NCBI RefSeq assembly: GCF_000834655.1
Contig: NZ_JXQQ01000030.1
Location: forward strand, 57,227-121,226
Source of the DNA: Variovorax paradoxus
Lineage (GTDB): Bacteria > Pseudomonadota > Gammaproteobacteria > Burkholderiales > Burkholderiaceae_C
Direction: 5' to 3'
DNA: 64,000 bases
The notes under the pieces are model-generated. The model did no database searches and was not told the DNA's origin. It saw nothing but the letters and a program-made list of their open reading frames with translations. Below are positions 19,891-30,269 of this stretch, piece after piece. Both the position numbers and the translations under genes were made by a program. The stretch's first letter is position 1. Every line of letters begins with the position of its first letter.

Positions 19891-20736
19891 TCAGCGTCCT
19901 TTGAAAACCGGTATGCGCTTGTCCATGAAGGCGCGGCGTCCCTCGCGGTAATCCTCGCTGTCGAAGCAACGATTGACCAGCACCTCGATCGCCTCGGCCT
20001 CGGGCGTGGCCGAGTAGCGCTCGAAGGCGCGCACCGCGGCCTTCGCCGCATGCACCGTGAGCGGCGCGTTGCCCGCGATGCCCTGCGCATAGGCGCGCAC
20101 CTGCTGCAGCAACTGGCCCTCGCCGGCGATCGTGTTCACCAGGCCGATGCGCAACGCCTCGTCGGCCGCGAGAAAGCGCGCGCTGAACAGGATGTCCTTC
20201 GCCGCGGACGGCCCCACCAGCCGTGCGAGCGCCGCGATGCCCGCGTATTCGTAGCCCAGCCCGAGCTTGGCCGCCGGAATGCCGAAGCGCGAGCCGGCGG
20301 TGGCGATGCGCACATCCGCCGTGAGCGCCAGCGCAAGCCCGCCGCCGATGCAGAAGCCCTCGATCATCGCGACCAGCGGCTTGGTGAGCTGCACGAGCCC
20401 GAGCTGCCCGCGCGCGGCGATCTTCCCGTAGGCCTCCTTCTGTTCGGCGTTGGCACGGAACTGCTCGAACTCCGAGATGTCGGCGCCGGCCGCGAACGAC
20501 TGGCCGCCGGCCCCGCGCATCACGACCACGCGCACCTGCGCATCGGCCTCGAAGGCTTCGGCCGCATCGGCGAGGCCCTGCCACATCTCGAGCGATACCG
20601 CGTTGCGCCGCTCGGGGTTGTTGAAGGTGAGCCAGCCCACGCCGCCTTCGACCTCGGCCACGATCTTCGAGGTCGACAGCGGCAGGCGGCGTGCGTCGGA
20701 CGCGACAGGCGCGATGGGTGCCGTGCGATCGTTCAT
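19891..20736 (-). CDS. enoyl-CoA hydratase/isomerase-family (crotonase) protein, first copy
   Basis: 281 residues. The crotonase signature is AAGADISEFEQF (oxyanion hole) and CIGGGLALALTADVRIA. Compared with classical ECH (GGCELA...PEINIG), both catalytic Glu are missing: GGGLALAL has Ala and PAAKLGLGYEYAG has Ala/Lys. The C terminus YREGRRAFMDKRIPVF is typical. ATG 20736 overlaps the CoA-transferase stop as ATGA. It should act on the CoA ester made by that enzyme; the exact reaction is unknown. Confidence 0.87.
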   Translation of the reverse strand: MNDRTAPIAPVASDARRLPLSTSKIVAEVEGGVGWLTFNNPERRNAVSLEMWQGLADAAEAFEADAQVRVVVMRGAGGQSFAAGADISEFEQFRANAEQKEAYGKIAARGQLGLVQLTKPLVAMIEGFCIGGGLALALTADVRIATAGSRFGIPAAKLGLGYEYAGIAALARLVGPSAAKDILFSARFLAADEALRIGLVNTIAGEGQLLQQVRAYAQGIAGNAPLTVHAAKAAVRAFERYSATPEAEAIEVLVNRCFDSEDYREGRRAFMDKRIPVFKGR

Positions 20737-21941
20737 GCCACGGCTCCTTCGGCGCGCATCGCCTCGATGGCGCTGTCGTCGTAGCCCAGTTCCTGCAGCA
20801 GCACGTCGCTCTGTTCGCCGGGGTCGGGGCCGGCCAGGTGGAAGCGAACGGGATGCGGCACGGCCGAGAGGTTGATGGGCGAGCGCAGCAGCGCGATGTC
20901 GCCCAGCACCGGGTGCCGGGCGGGCCGCGTCATCGCGAGATGCCGAACCTGCGCATCCTCGAAGGCCTGCCCGATGTCGTAGATCGGCCCGCACGGCACA
21001 CCCGCGGGGTTGAGCCGCGCCACGAGTTCCGCCGTATCGAGGCGCGAGGTGATCTCGTCGATGTCGGCGTCCAGCTGCGCGCGGTGCGCGAGCCGCGAGG
21101 CTGCCTCCTGGTAGTGGGGATTGGCCAGCAGCGAGCGCGCATCGAGCGCCTCGCAAAAGCCCGCCCACATGCGTGCCGTGGTTGCCGCGATGTTGACCAT
21201 GCCGTCGCGCGCGCGGTAGGTGCCCATGGGTGCGAGCGTGGGGTGCGCGTTGCCCTGCTGCTGCGCCACCTCGCCCTCGACCGTGTAGCGCGCGCCCTGG
21301 AAGTCGAGCTTGTTGAGCATGCTCTCGATCAGCGAGGTGTGCACCCATTGCCCCTGACCCGTGTGCTCGCGGTGCAGCAGCGCGAGCAGGATGCCCTGCC
21401 CGAGGAACATGCCGGCCGTGGTGTCCGAGATGGCGATGCCCACGCGCACCGGCCCGCGCCCCGGCTCGCCGGTGACCGAACTCAGCCCGCACATGCCCTG
21501 CACGATCTGGTCGACGCCGGGCCGGTCGCTGTACGGTCCGTCCTGCCCGAAGCCCGAGATGCTCGCCAGGATGATGCGCGGGTTGATGCGCTGCAGCTGC
21601 GCGTAGGTCAGGCCCAGGCGCTCCTTCACGTCGGCGCGGAAGTTCTCCACCACCACGTCGCTGCGCGCGATCAGCCGCGCGAGCACCTCGGCGCCGCGCG
21701 GCGACTTCAGGTCCAGGCACAGGCTGCGCTTGTTGCGGTGCAGGTTCTGCTCGTCGGAGCCGCGGCGGCGTCCGGTGACGGAGCCGCGGTCCTGCGCGGG
21801 CGGCGGATCGACGCGCGTCACGTCCGCGCCCCAGTCGGCCAGGAGGCGCACGGCCACGGGGCCCGCGCGGGCGATGCTCAGGTCCAGCACCTTGTAGCGG
21901 GACAGCGGGAATTCGGTGGGCTCGATGTCGGTGTCAGGCAT
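20733..21941 (-). CDS. CaiB/BaiF family III CoA-transferase
   Basis: 402-residue cytoplasmic enzyme moving CoA between carboxylic acids. Family features: LDLSIARAGPVAVRLLADWGADVTRVD at the N terminus, SLCLDLKSPRGAEVLARLI, FGQDGPYSDRPGVDQIVQ with the Asp that forms the acyl anhydride, and AGVPCGPIYDIGQAFEDAQV. It follows a Tat-type carboxylesterase and ABC importer and precedes two crotonases, so it probably activates an imported carboxylate to its CoA thioester. The particular acid cannot be told from sequence. Confidence 0.9.
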   Translation of the reverse strand: MPDTDIEPTEFPLSRYKVLDLSIARAGPVAVRLLADWGADVTRVDPPPAQDRGSVTGRRRGSDEQNLHRNKRSLCLDLKSPRGAEVLARLIARSDVVVENFRADVKERLGLTYAQLQRINPRIILASISGFGQDGPYSDRPGVDQIVQGMCGLSSVTGEPGRGPVRVGIAISDTTAGMFLGQGILLALLHREHTGQGQWVHTSLIESMLNKLDFQGARYTVEGEVAQQQGNAHPTLAPMGTYRARDGMVNIAATTARMWAGFCEALDARSLLANPHYQEAASRLAHRAQLDADIDEITSRLDTAELVARLNPAGVPCGPIYDIGQAFEDAQVRHLAMTRPARHPVLGDIALLRSPINLSAVPHPVRFHLAGPDPGEQSDVLLQELGYDDSAIEAMRAEGAVA

Positions 21942-21981
21942 GGCGATGTGCTTTCGGTGTCGGTGTGGTTCCGCCCGCGCG

Positions 21982-23663
21982 TCAGCGCGCGGCCCAGTAG
22001 GTGCGGAAGGCCTGGCGCGGATCGTCCTGTGCGCGCGTGCGGCTGCTGTCTCCCTCGAAGACGAGCGTGCCGCGCCGCGCGGCGGTGTAGGCGGGCCACT
22101 GCGGCGTGCGCGGGTTGTTCGGGTCGCCGGTGGCTGCGAACGCGACCCACGCGCCGGCGAGCTGGTCGGCCAGCCGCACGCTCTCGGCGCTCGGGCCGTT
22201 CAGTCCGTTGCGGATGTCGTGCAGGCTCGGCCCGATGTCGGTGCCGTGGGGCGCGCCGTAGCGCCCGCCGTACGCCGGGCTCGGGATCTTCCAGAGGTAC
22301 GCGTAGGCCGGCGCGGCACCCGCGGCCGACTTGCGCGCGGCCTGCACCTCGGCCGCCCGGCGGAAGGTCATGTCGGTGTCGATGCGCGCCTGCAGCACGT
22401 AGGGCGATGCGGCCGGGTCTTCGTCGCGGTACATCGCGACCAGCCGGCGCGCATCGGCGCCCACGCGGGCCTCGGCGAACTTCAGCAGGTCCGCCTCGCT
22501 GGCGCTGAAATCGATCCGCCGGTAGGCGCGCTCGTCGAGCGTGGTGCCCACGATCATCGGCACCTCGGCCGAGAGCGCGGGCGCGTCGGGGTCGAAGGGA
22601 TGCCGCGCGATGGCCACGCCGTCGAGCGCCGGAGAAAAGGCGCGCGGCGCCTCCCCCTTGGCGCGGTCGGCGTTCTCCATCGTCACCTGCGCCGCGAGCA
22701 GCGTCTGCATCGGCAACGCCTGCAGGCGGGCGACCGGGTCCTTGCCGAGGCCCAGGGTTGCGACGAACGCATCCGTGGCCTGGCGCGAGGCTTCCTGCGG
22801 CGTCACGCGCAGGCCCGAGCCGCTCATCACGCCGGCGCGGTGGAAGAGCCCGCGCGCCGAGGGCATCGCCATCAGCACGCTGGTCTTGAGGCCGCCGCCG
22901 GACTGGCCGAACACCAGCACGCGCGAGGGGTCGCCGCCGAAAGCCGCGATGTTCTCCCTGATCCAGCCGAGCGCTGCGACGATGTCGAGCATGCCCACCG
23001 CGCCCGAGGGTGCCATCCGCGCATCGCCCAGCGCCGACAGGTCGAGAAAACCGAAAGCGCCGAGCCGGTGGTTGAGCGTGACCACCACCGCGTCGCCGAA
23101 GCGCGCCAGCATCTCGCCGTCGAACTGCGGCGAGTTGCCCGAGCCCGCGTAGTAGCCGCCGCCATGCAGGTGCACCATCACCGGCCGCTGGCCGCGGCCC
23201 GAGGGCGAAGCCGAGGGCGTCCAGATGTTCATCACCAGGCAGTCCTCGCCCATGCCGCCCGGTTGCAGGTCGTACATGATGAGGTCGGCATAGGCGCGGC
23301 GCCGGTCGGCCGGCATCTGCGGCGCGTAGTTGCCGTAGGCGGTGGCATCGCGCACGCCGGCCCAGCGCGCCACCGGCACGGGCGGCATGAAGCGGTTGGC
23401 ACCCGAGGTGTCGGCGCCGTAGTGCATGCCCTTGAACACCGCGATGCCGCCGGACATGAGCCCGCGCAGGCGGCCGTTGGCGGTCTCGACGACGGGGAAG
23501 ATCTCGCCCTCGGTCGTTGCGCGCGCGCCCTTGGCGCACCACAGCGCACCGGTGGCGGCGGCCGCGCCGAGAAGGCCGCGGCGGTTGAGGAAAGGCGTTG
23601 CCTGCGGTTGCTGCTGCTTCGTCACGTCGGTGGTCTTCCTGTTGTCGTTGGGTGGGTTCGCCA

Positions 23664-23664
<1 letters not shown>
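21982..23664 (-). CDS. type B carboxylesterase, Tat-signal exported
   Basis: 560-residue alpha/beta hydrolase of the carboxylesterase/para-nitrobenzyl esterase family. The catalytic triad appears intact: Ser255 in FGQSGGG, Glu378 in GTTLDERAY, His473 in GAPHGTDIG, with oxyanion HGGG at 167-170. Residues 27-49 (NRRGLLGAAAATGALWCAKGARA) look like a Tat signal, giving a periplasmic or secreted enzyme. The ATG overlaps the ABC ATPase stop (TGATG). Placing an exported esterase between an importer and a CoA-transferase suggests it releases the imported acid from an ester. Confidence 0.87.
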
Positions 23665-24725
<1,061 letters not shown>

Positions 24726-24753
24726 GGCGTCGGTCTTTCTTTCTCTCGGTCTT

Positions 24754-26499
24754 TCAGGGCCTGCGCAACATGAAGTCGCGCCCGGCGATGCGCATGCCCG
24801 CCGCCACCACGAGCGTGGTGATCACCACCAGCACCACCCCCATCGCGGCCAGCGTCTCGTAGTTGCCCTGCTCGCTCAGGTCGAGCGTGAGCACCGAGAC
24901 CACGCGCGAGGCGGGGCCGGTGAGGAACACGGCCGTGGAAAGCTCCTTCGTGCAGATCACGAACACCAGGATGAAGACGCCCACCAGCGTGGTCTTGAGC
25001 AGCGGAAACACCACCCGCGCGAGCACCGTGATGCGCCCGCCGCCGAGCACGCGCACCGCCTCCTCCAGTTCGGGGTTGAGCGAGCGCACCGCCGCCGCGC
25101 ATGCGGTCACCGCGATGGGCAGGAAGCGCGTGGTGAAGGCCACCACGATCAACGCGCCCGTGCCGTAGAGCGAGAACGGCGGCCCGGCGTACGCGGCGTA
25201 GAGGCCGATCGCCAGGATGAGCCCGGGCACCGCCACCGGCGCGAGCGCCAGGAACTGCACCACGCCGGGCCACGGCGTGATGCGCCGCTGCACCGCATAG
25301 GCCACGCACAGCCCCATGAGCACGCAGACCAGCGCGGTCGCGCCCGAATAGAGCACCGTGTTCACGATGGCCTCGCGCACCGTGAGCTGCTGGAAGAAGA
25401 TGTCGTGGTAGTTGGCGAGGGTGAGGTTGCCCTTGGCCACGCCGCGGCCCCACGCCTTGGAGAGCGATGCGAGCACCAGGATGGCCAGGGGCATCACCAC
25501 CGTGAGCAGCGACACCAGCGCGGCATAGGCGAGCAGCGGCCACTTCCACCAGCCGATGTCGAACGGCCGGCGCTCGCCGCCCTTGCCCGACACCGAGACG
25601 AACCCCTTGCGCGAGAGCAGCTTGCGCTGCACCCAGAGCATGACCACCGTGAGCACCAGGATCGGCATGGAGAACGCCGCCGCCTGCTCCACGCGCAGCG
25701 GGTATTCGAAGAACGACACGATCTGCGTGGTGGCGAGGTTGATGCCCGCCGGAATGGCGATGAGCGCGGGCGTGCCGTACAACGCCACCGACTCCAGGAA
25801 GATCAGAATCGCCGCGCCCACGATCGATGGCATCACCAGCGGCAGCGTGACGCGCGCGAGCGTGCGGAACTTGCCCGCGCCGTGGATCGATGCGGCGTCT
25901 TCCAGTTCGGTGGAGATGAGGTCCAGCGCCGACTTGGTGAACACGTAGATCAGCGGGAAGGTGTAGAGCGCGATGACGAACGCCAGGCCCCAGAAGCTGT
26001 AGATGTTGAACGGGCCCCTGTCGCCGCCGGTGCCGCCGAATGCCTCCAGCCACAGCCGGTTGAGCCAGCCCGCGTTCGGCCCCGCCAGCAGGATCCATGC
26101 GATGGCGCCGAGGAAGTTCGGCATGACGAACGCCGCCAGCACGCCCATGTGCGTGAGGTTGCGGCATGGCATGTTGGTGCGCGAGACGGCCAGTGCGAGC
26201 GGCACGCCCAGCGCGAGCGCGAGCGCCGTGACCGCGCCGCCGAGGTAGAGCGAATTGAGCAGCGCCTGGAGGTTGCGGCTGCGCCCGAGGGCGCTCGTGT
26301 AGTTGCGCAGCGTGGCGCCGCCGTCGGCGGCGCTGAAGCTGTCCCACACCAGCCGCAGTATCGGGTTGGCCACCAGCAGCACCAGCACGACGACCAGGAT
26401 GCCGAAAAGCCAGAGCGCAGGGTCGGCCAGCCGCGAGGGCACGGCCGCGCGCACCGCCTGTGCCGATGGCGGCGCCACCGCCTCAGACGCCGAAAGCAT
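24754..26499 (-). CDS. ABC transporter permease, two fused membrane domains (FbpB-like)
   Basis: 581 residues with about twelve helices in two homologous halves, each with a permease loop: DAASIHGAGKFRTLARVTLPLVMPSI near the middle and EAVRVLGGGRITVLARVVFPLLKTTL toward the end. A single protein therefore supplies both channel halves, as in iron(III) FbpB-type importers. Its start lies 17 nt inside the end of the binding-protein gene, indicating coupling. The FbpB-like form does not prove iron transport; related systems carry phosphonates, thiamine or organic acids. Confidence 0.9.
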   Translation of the reverse strand: MLSASEAVAPPSAQAVRAAVPSRLADPALWLFGILVVVLVLLVANPILRLVWDSFSAADGGATLRNYTSALGRSRNLQALLNSLYLGGAVTALALALGVPLALAVSRTNMPCRNLTHMGVLAAFVMPNFLGAIAWILLAGPNAGWLNRLWLEAFGGTGGDRGPFNIYSFWGLAFVIALYTFPLIYVFTKSALDLISTELEDAASIHGAGKFRTLARVTLPLVMPSIVGAAILIFLESVALYGTPALIAIPAGINLATTQIVSFFEYPLRVEQAAAFSMPILVLTVVMLWVQRKLLSRKGFVSVSGKGGERRPFDIGWWKWPLLAYAALVSLLTVVMPLAILVLASLSKAWGRGVAKGNLTLANYHDIFFQQLTVREAIVNTVLYSGATALVCVLMGLCVAYAVQRRITPWPGVVQFLALAPVAVPGLILAIGLYAAYAGPPFSLYGTGALIVVAFTTRFLPIAVTACAAAVRSLNPELEEAVRVLGGGRITVLARVVFPLLKTTLVGVFILVFVICTKELSTAVFLTGPASRVVSVLTLDLSEQGNYETLAAMGVVLVVITTLVVAAGMRIAGRDFMLRRP

Positions 26500-27541
26500 C
26501 GCGCCACAGGTCGATGACTTCGGGCACGCCGTCCACCGACTCCTGCGGGTCGGGGCGCAACGCGGTCTTGCTGTCGTCCAGGCCCAGCACGCCGGGGCGC
26601 GGCTTGGCGCCCGCGCGCTTGGGCACGCCGAAGCGTTCGATCGAGAGCTTGTCGACGTCTTCGCTGCCGAGCAGCCACTCCATGAAGAGCTTGGAGGCGT
26701 TCGGATGCGGCGCGTTGGCCATGATGGCCGAGGGCGAGAGCATGAGCACCGGCCCCTCCTTGGGCGCGACGATCGCGAGCGGGTTGCCCTTGTCGGCCAT
26801 CATGGCCGCGAGATTGATCGGGCCCGCGCCGATGGAGCGCTCGCCCGAGGTCACGGTGGTGACCGTGTCGATGATCGAGCGCCCCACTTGCGGCTTGTTG
26901 GCCGCGAGCTTCTTGAACCAGCCGTCGCCATAGAGCTTGCGCATCTCGATGGCCCAGACGCCCACGAAGCCGCTGAAGCCCGGATGGCCCACCGAGGCGA
27001 GGCCGCGCCATTTCGGATCGACGAGGTCGTTCCAGCTTTTCGGTGCGTCCGCCGCCTTGACCTTCTGCGTGTTGTAGACGAGCCCGACCATCGCGACGCT
27101 GGCCACGTGGTAGTAGCCGTCGGGGTCGAGGTTCTGCAGCCGCTTGTCCATGGTGGCGGAGGCCGCGGGCACGTACCTGGCGAGCAGCTTGCGCTTCTTC
27201 AGGTCCAGGTAGTGCGCGATGTCGGTGGAGGAGAAGACGTCGCAGTTGGCCGTCCTGGCCTTCAGGTCCTGGTTCAGACGCTGGAACGCAACCTGCGCGG
27301 TGGTGCGCACGACGTTCACCTTCACGCCGGGGTAGCGCGCGGTGAAGGTGCGCGACATGAGCTCGGCGTCTTCGGAGGGCAGGTAGACGATGTACCAGGT
27401 GAGCTCGCCCTCTTTCCTGGCTGCTTCGTGCAGCGCGTCGAGCGAAGCGGTCTGGGCCCGGGCGTCGAGCCACGGGGCGAGCGCGGCCGCCGAGGCGGCG
27501 GCGCCGGCCAGGGCATGGAAATGACGTCTGTTCAGTTGCAT
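26483..27541 (-). CDS. ABC transporter extracellular solute-binding protein (family 1/6 type)
   Basis: 352 residues, first gene of the catabolic operon. The N terminus MQLNRRHFHALAG with an Ala-rich stretch to DARAQ resembles a Tat signal (RRHFHAL). The mature part has the periplasmic binding pattern KEGELTWYIVYLPSEDAELM, DVFSSTDIAHYLDLKKR and APKSWNDLVDPKWRG, shared with ferric-iron and 2-aminoethylphosphonate binding proteins. ATG 27541 is preferred (GGAG 7 nt upstream); one further upstream at 27553 lacks this. The ligand may be the product of the exported esterase, an inference from the operon. Confidence 0.88.
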   Translation of the reverse strand: MQLNRRHFHALAGAAASAAALAPWLDARAQTASLDALHEAARKEGELTWYIVYLPSEDAELMSRTFTARYPGVKVNVVRTTAQVAFQRLNQDLKARTANCDVFSSTDIAHYLDLKKRKLLARYVPAASATMDKRLQNLDPDGYYHVASVAMVGLVYNTQKVKAADAPKSWNDLVDPKWRGLASVGHPGFSGFVGVWAIEMRKLYGDGWFKKLAANKPQVGRSIIDTVTTVTSGERSIGAGPINLAAMMADKGNPLAIVAPKEGPVLMLSPSAIMANAPHPNASKLFMEWLLGSEDVDKLSIERFGVPKRAGAKPRPGVLGLDDSKTALRPDPQESVDGVPEVIDLWRDAFGV

Positions 27542-27605
27542 GAATGTCTCCATGGCCGGATCTGTGGATGAATGCGCCGGCTCTTCTTCAGTGTATTCAT
27601 AGACC

Positions 27606-27644
27606 TTATAAAAATACATATCTCGTTTCTACGTATTTTTATAA
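27606..27644. promoter_or_regulatory. 12-bp perfect inverted repeat, candidate GntR operator
   Basis: TTATAAAAATAC (27606-27617) and its exact complement (27633-27644) are separated by 15 bp, in the AT-rich gap between the binding-protein operon and the divergent GntR gene. Two turns separate the arm centres, fitting a dimeric or tetrameric regulator. The same arms contain TATAAA-like hexamers that could be the -10 boxes of both promoters, so binding would block both. Confidence 0.55.
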
Positions 27645-27697
27645 ACCGCTTGCGTGCACGATGATGTTTAGAATCCAGCGCATCGGAGACGCCTTTC

Positions 27698-28471
27698 ATG
27701 CACCCATCGCCACGCATCAACCTCAGCGACAAGATTCGCGCCGCCCTCGAGGCGGAAATCACTTCCGGCCAGCTGACGGCCGGCTCCCGCATCGACGAGC
27801 AGGCGCTCATGGACCGCTTCGAGGTGTCGCGCACGCCGGCGCGCGAGGCGCTGCTGCAGCTCATGTCGGCCGGCCTGGTGACCACGGTGCCGCGGCAGGG
27901 CGCGGTGGTGGCGAGCCTGTCGCTGCCGGAGTACGTGGCGATGCTGGAGATCCTCATGGAGCTGGAAGGCCTGGCCGCCCGACTCTCGGCGCGGCGCATG
28001 CCCGCGGTGCAGCGCAAGCAGCTCGAGCAGGCCGACCAGGCCTGCCGCGACGCCGCCGCGAAAAACGACGCCGAGCTCTACGGCGCGGCCAACCGCAGCT
28101 TTCACGAGATCATTTACGACGGCAGCCTCAACGAGGTACTGGCCCGCCAGCTGCGCGCGATGCGGCTGCGCATGCGGCATCCGCAGCGCACCCTCTTCGA
28201 CCGGCCGGGACGCATCCGCAATTCGCTGGTGGAGCACAAGCAGGTGGTCGAAGCCATCCTGAACGGAGACGAGGACGCCGCCTACCGCGCGATGACCGGC
28301 CACATATCCAGCGGCGGCAACGTGTATGCCGATGCCATCGCCAGCATGCCGCACGGCGTGCCGGTGGCGGCGCCCGTCGCCACGCCCGAGGTGGCCGCCG
28401 ATGCGCTGGCCGTCACGCGGCGCGCCGCGGGCGGGCGCAAGCCGGCGGCCAAGTCGACCACCAAGGCCTGA
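27698..28471 (+). CDS. GntR-family regulator, FCD subfamily
   Basis: 257 residues. An N-terminal winged helix (IRAALEAEITSGQLTAGSRIDEQALMDRFEVSRTPAREALLQL, residues about 10-75) is followed by an all-helical FCD ligand domain (ELEGLAARLSARRM, FHEIIYDGSLNEVL, EHKQVVEAILNGDEDAAYRAM) with metal-binding Asp/His candidates. An Ala/Pro-rich tail of about 30 residues follows. It is divergent from the SBP-ABC-esterase-CaiB operon and 5 bp upstream of a quinone oxidoreductase gene, so it probably controls both, sensing an organic acid. Confidence 0.9.
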   Translation: MHPSPRINLSDKIRAALEAEITSGQLTAGSRIDEQALMDRFEVSRTPAREALLQLMSAGLVTTVPRQGAVVASLSLPEYVAMLEILMELEGLAARLSARRMPAVQRKQLEQADQACRDAAAKNDAELYGAANRSFHEIIYDGSLNEVLARQLRAMRLRMRHPQRTLFDRPGRIRNSLVEHKQVVEAILNGDEDAAYRAMTGHISSGGNVYADAIASMPHGVPVAAPVATPEVAADALAVTRRAAGGRKPAAKSTTKA

Positions 28472-28476
28472 GGCGC

Positions 28477-29469
28477 ATGCGCACGCAGGCCATCCGCATC
28501 CAGGCCCACGGCGGGCCCGAGGTGCTCGAACAGGTGGAGGTCGAGGTGGGCGAGCCCGCAGCAGGCGAAGTCCGCATCCGGCAGTCGGCGATCGGGCTGA
28601 ACTTCGCCGACATCTACCAGCGCCGCGGCTCGCACGGGCCGCATGCGGTCACGTCGTGTCCGGTCGTCCTCGGCGCGCAGGGCGCGGGCGTCATCGATGC
28701 AGTGGGGCCGGGCGTGGATGCAATCGATGCGGCGCTGCACGTGGGCCAGTCGGTGGCGTATTTCCACCCCGGCGCCTACCAGGCGGTGCGCAACATCCCG
28801 GCACACCGCGTGGTGCCGCTCCCGGCGGGCATCTCCGAGGAGGTCGCGGGCGCCACGCTGCTGCGCGGGCTCACGGCCGAGTACCTGCTGCGCCGCCTCC
28901 ATCCCGTCAAGCCCGGCGAGGCAGTGCTGGTGCACGCGGCGGCCGGCGGGATGGGCGTGATCCTCTCGCAGTGGGCGCGCGCGCTCGGGGCGACAGTGAT
29001 CGGCACCGTCGGCTCCGCGGCCAAGATGGCGACGGCGCGCGCGCACGGCTGCCACCACGTCATCGACTACCGCAGCGAGGACTTCGTGGCGCGCACGCTC
29101 GAATGCACCGGCGGCCAGGGCGTGTCGGTGGTCTACGACGCGGTCGGCAAGGACGTGTTCCTGCCCTCGCTCGATTGCCTCAGGCCGCTGGGCATGGCGA
29201 TCAACTACGGCACCGCGTCGGGCGACGTGGAGGCCTTCGACCTGCAGCGGCTGCATGCGAAATCGCTGAGCGTGTCGCGCCCCACGCTGCGCACCTTCAT
29301 CGCCGATGCGGCCGACCTGCGGCGCGGCGCGGCGGCGCTTTTCGACGCGGTGCTCGGCGGCCACGTGAAGCTCGAAGTGGGCCACCGCTACCCGCTCGCC
29401 GAGGCGCGCCGGGCGCACGAAGAACTCGAGAGCCGCGCCACCACCGGCGCCGCGGTGCTGATTCCCTGA
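28477..29469 (+). CDS. NADPH:quinone oxidoreductase (zinc-independent MDR family)
   Basis: 330 residues. The N-terminal GroES-like domain (GEVRIRQSAIGLNFADIYQRRG) and Rossmann domain with HAAAGGMGVILSQWARALGATVIGTVGS (NADPH site) match QOR/CurA-like enzymes that reduce quinones or enones in the cytosol. No structural or catalytic zinc ligands are seen. It begins 5 bp after the GntR stop, so is likely in the same transcript. It could reduce an unsaturated intermediate of the neighbouring pathway, but this is only context. Confidence 0.88.
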   Translation: MRTQAIRIQAHGGPEVLEQVEVEVGEPAAGEVRIRQSAIGLNFADIYQRRGSHGPHAVTSCPVVLGAQGAGVIDAVGPGVDAIDAALHVGQSVAYFHPGAYQAVRNIPAHRVVPLPAGISEEVAGATLLRGLTAEYLLRRLHPVKPGEAVLVHAAAGGMGVILSQWARALGATVIGTVGSAAKMATARAHGCHHVIDYRSEDFVARTLECTGGQGVSVVYDAVGKDVFLPSLDCLRPLGMAINYGTASGDVEAFDLQRLHAKSLSVSRPTLRTFIADAADLRRGAAALFDAVLGGHVKLEVGHRYPLAEARRAHEELESRATTGAAVLIP

Positions 29470-29483
29470 AGGACACCTTCGCC

Positions 29484-30269
29484 ATGAAGCTCTATCACGG
29501 CTGGCTCTCCAGCGCGTCGCGCCGCGTGCGCCTGTGCCTCGCCGAAAAAGGCCTCGACTACGAGAGCATTCCCATCGACATGGGCAAGCAGGAACACCAC
29601 TCGCCCGCCTACCTCGCGATGAACCCGAACGGCGTGGTGCCGGCGCTGCGCCTGGACAACGGCGCCTCGCTCTACGAGAGCTCGACGATCTGCGAATTCC
29701 TCGACGACCTGCATCCGCAGCCGCCGCTGCGGCCCGCCGAGGCATACGACCGCGCGGTGATGCGCAATTTCGTGCGCTGGACCGACGAGAAATCGCTGCC
29801 GCACCTGCTGATCCTCAACTGGAGCATCGCGCTGCAGCCCGGCGCGAGCCGGTGGAGCGACGAGCAACTCCAGGAGCGCCTGGCACGCATTCCCACGCCC
29901 GAGCGGCGCGAGGCATGGAGCCGCATCGCGCGGCAGCCGTACACCGAGGATGAAAAAGCCGCGGCGCTCGAGAAGCTGCTGGCGCTGCTCGGCAAGATGG
30001 AAACGATGCTGGACAACAGCGGCGACTGGCTCGTCGGCGGTGCCTATTCGCTGGCCGACATCGCAGCCGTGCCGTTCGTCGCGCGCATCGCGGAGCTTGC
30101 GCCGGATGCCCTGTCCAGCGAGCGCTGCCCGCGCACGGCCGGATGGTGGGCACGCATCCAGCAGCGCCCCGCCTTCGCCCTTGCCCGCTTCGATCGCTTC
30201 GATGCCGCGCTACGGCAGCGCGACGCGGCTGCGGCGCTCAGTCCTGAACCCGTCCGCGCAGGCTCTTGA
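29484..30269 (+). CDS. glutathione S-transferase family protein
   Basis: 261 residues. Thioredoxin-like domain (residues 1-80: MKLYHGWLSSASRRVRLCLAEKGLDYE, NPNGVVPALRLDNGASLYESSTICEFLDD) with Ser in place of the usual Tyr/Ser/Cys contact near SSASRR, and a helical C-terminal domain (SLADIAAVPFVARI). Start 14 bp after the oxidoreductase; AAGGA lies 10 nt before the ATG. Substrate unknown; it may detoxify an electrophilic intermediate or be a dehalogenase/isomerase. The last 32 nt overlap the end of arfB on the other strand. Confidence 0.87.
   Translation: MKLYHGWLSSASRRVRLCLAEKGLDYESIPIDMGKQEHHSPAYLAMNPNGVVPALRLDNGASLYESSTICEFLDDLHPQPPLRPAEAYDRAVMRNFVRWTDEKSLPHLLILNWSIALQPGASRWSDEQLQERLARIPTPERREAWSRIARQPYTEDEKAAALEKLLALLGKMETMLDNSGDWLVGGAYSLADIAAVPFVARIAELAPDALSSERCPRTAGWWARIQQRPAFALARFDRFDAALRQRDAAAALSPEPVRAGS

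Noticed and set aside
19891..20736. Naming the first crotonase a methylglutaconyl- or enoyl-CoA hydratase
   Set aside because: The residues that do hydration chemistry are not conserved, so only the fold is claimed.
24754..27541. Calling the ABC system an iron(III) importer
   Set aside because: The architecture is FbpABC-like, but it lies with esterase, CoA-transferase and crotonases and has no Fur-like site. Substrate left open.
27541..27619. Earlier start for the binding protein adding a 26-residue N terminus
   Set aside because: The added sequence is acidic and would spoil the signal peptide. The chosen ATG has a GGAG site and begins the Tat-like signal.
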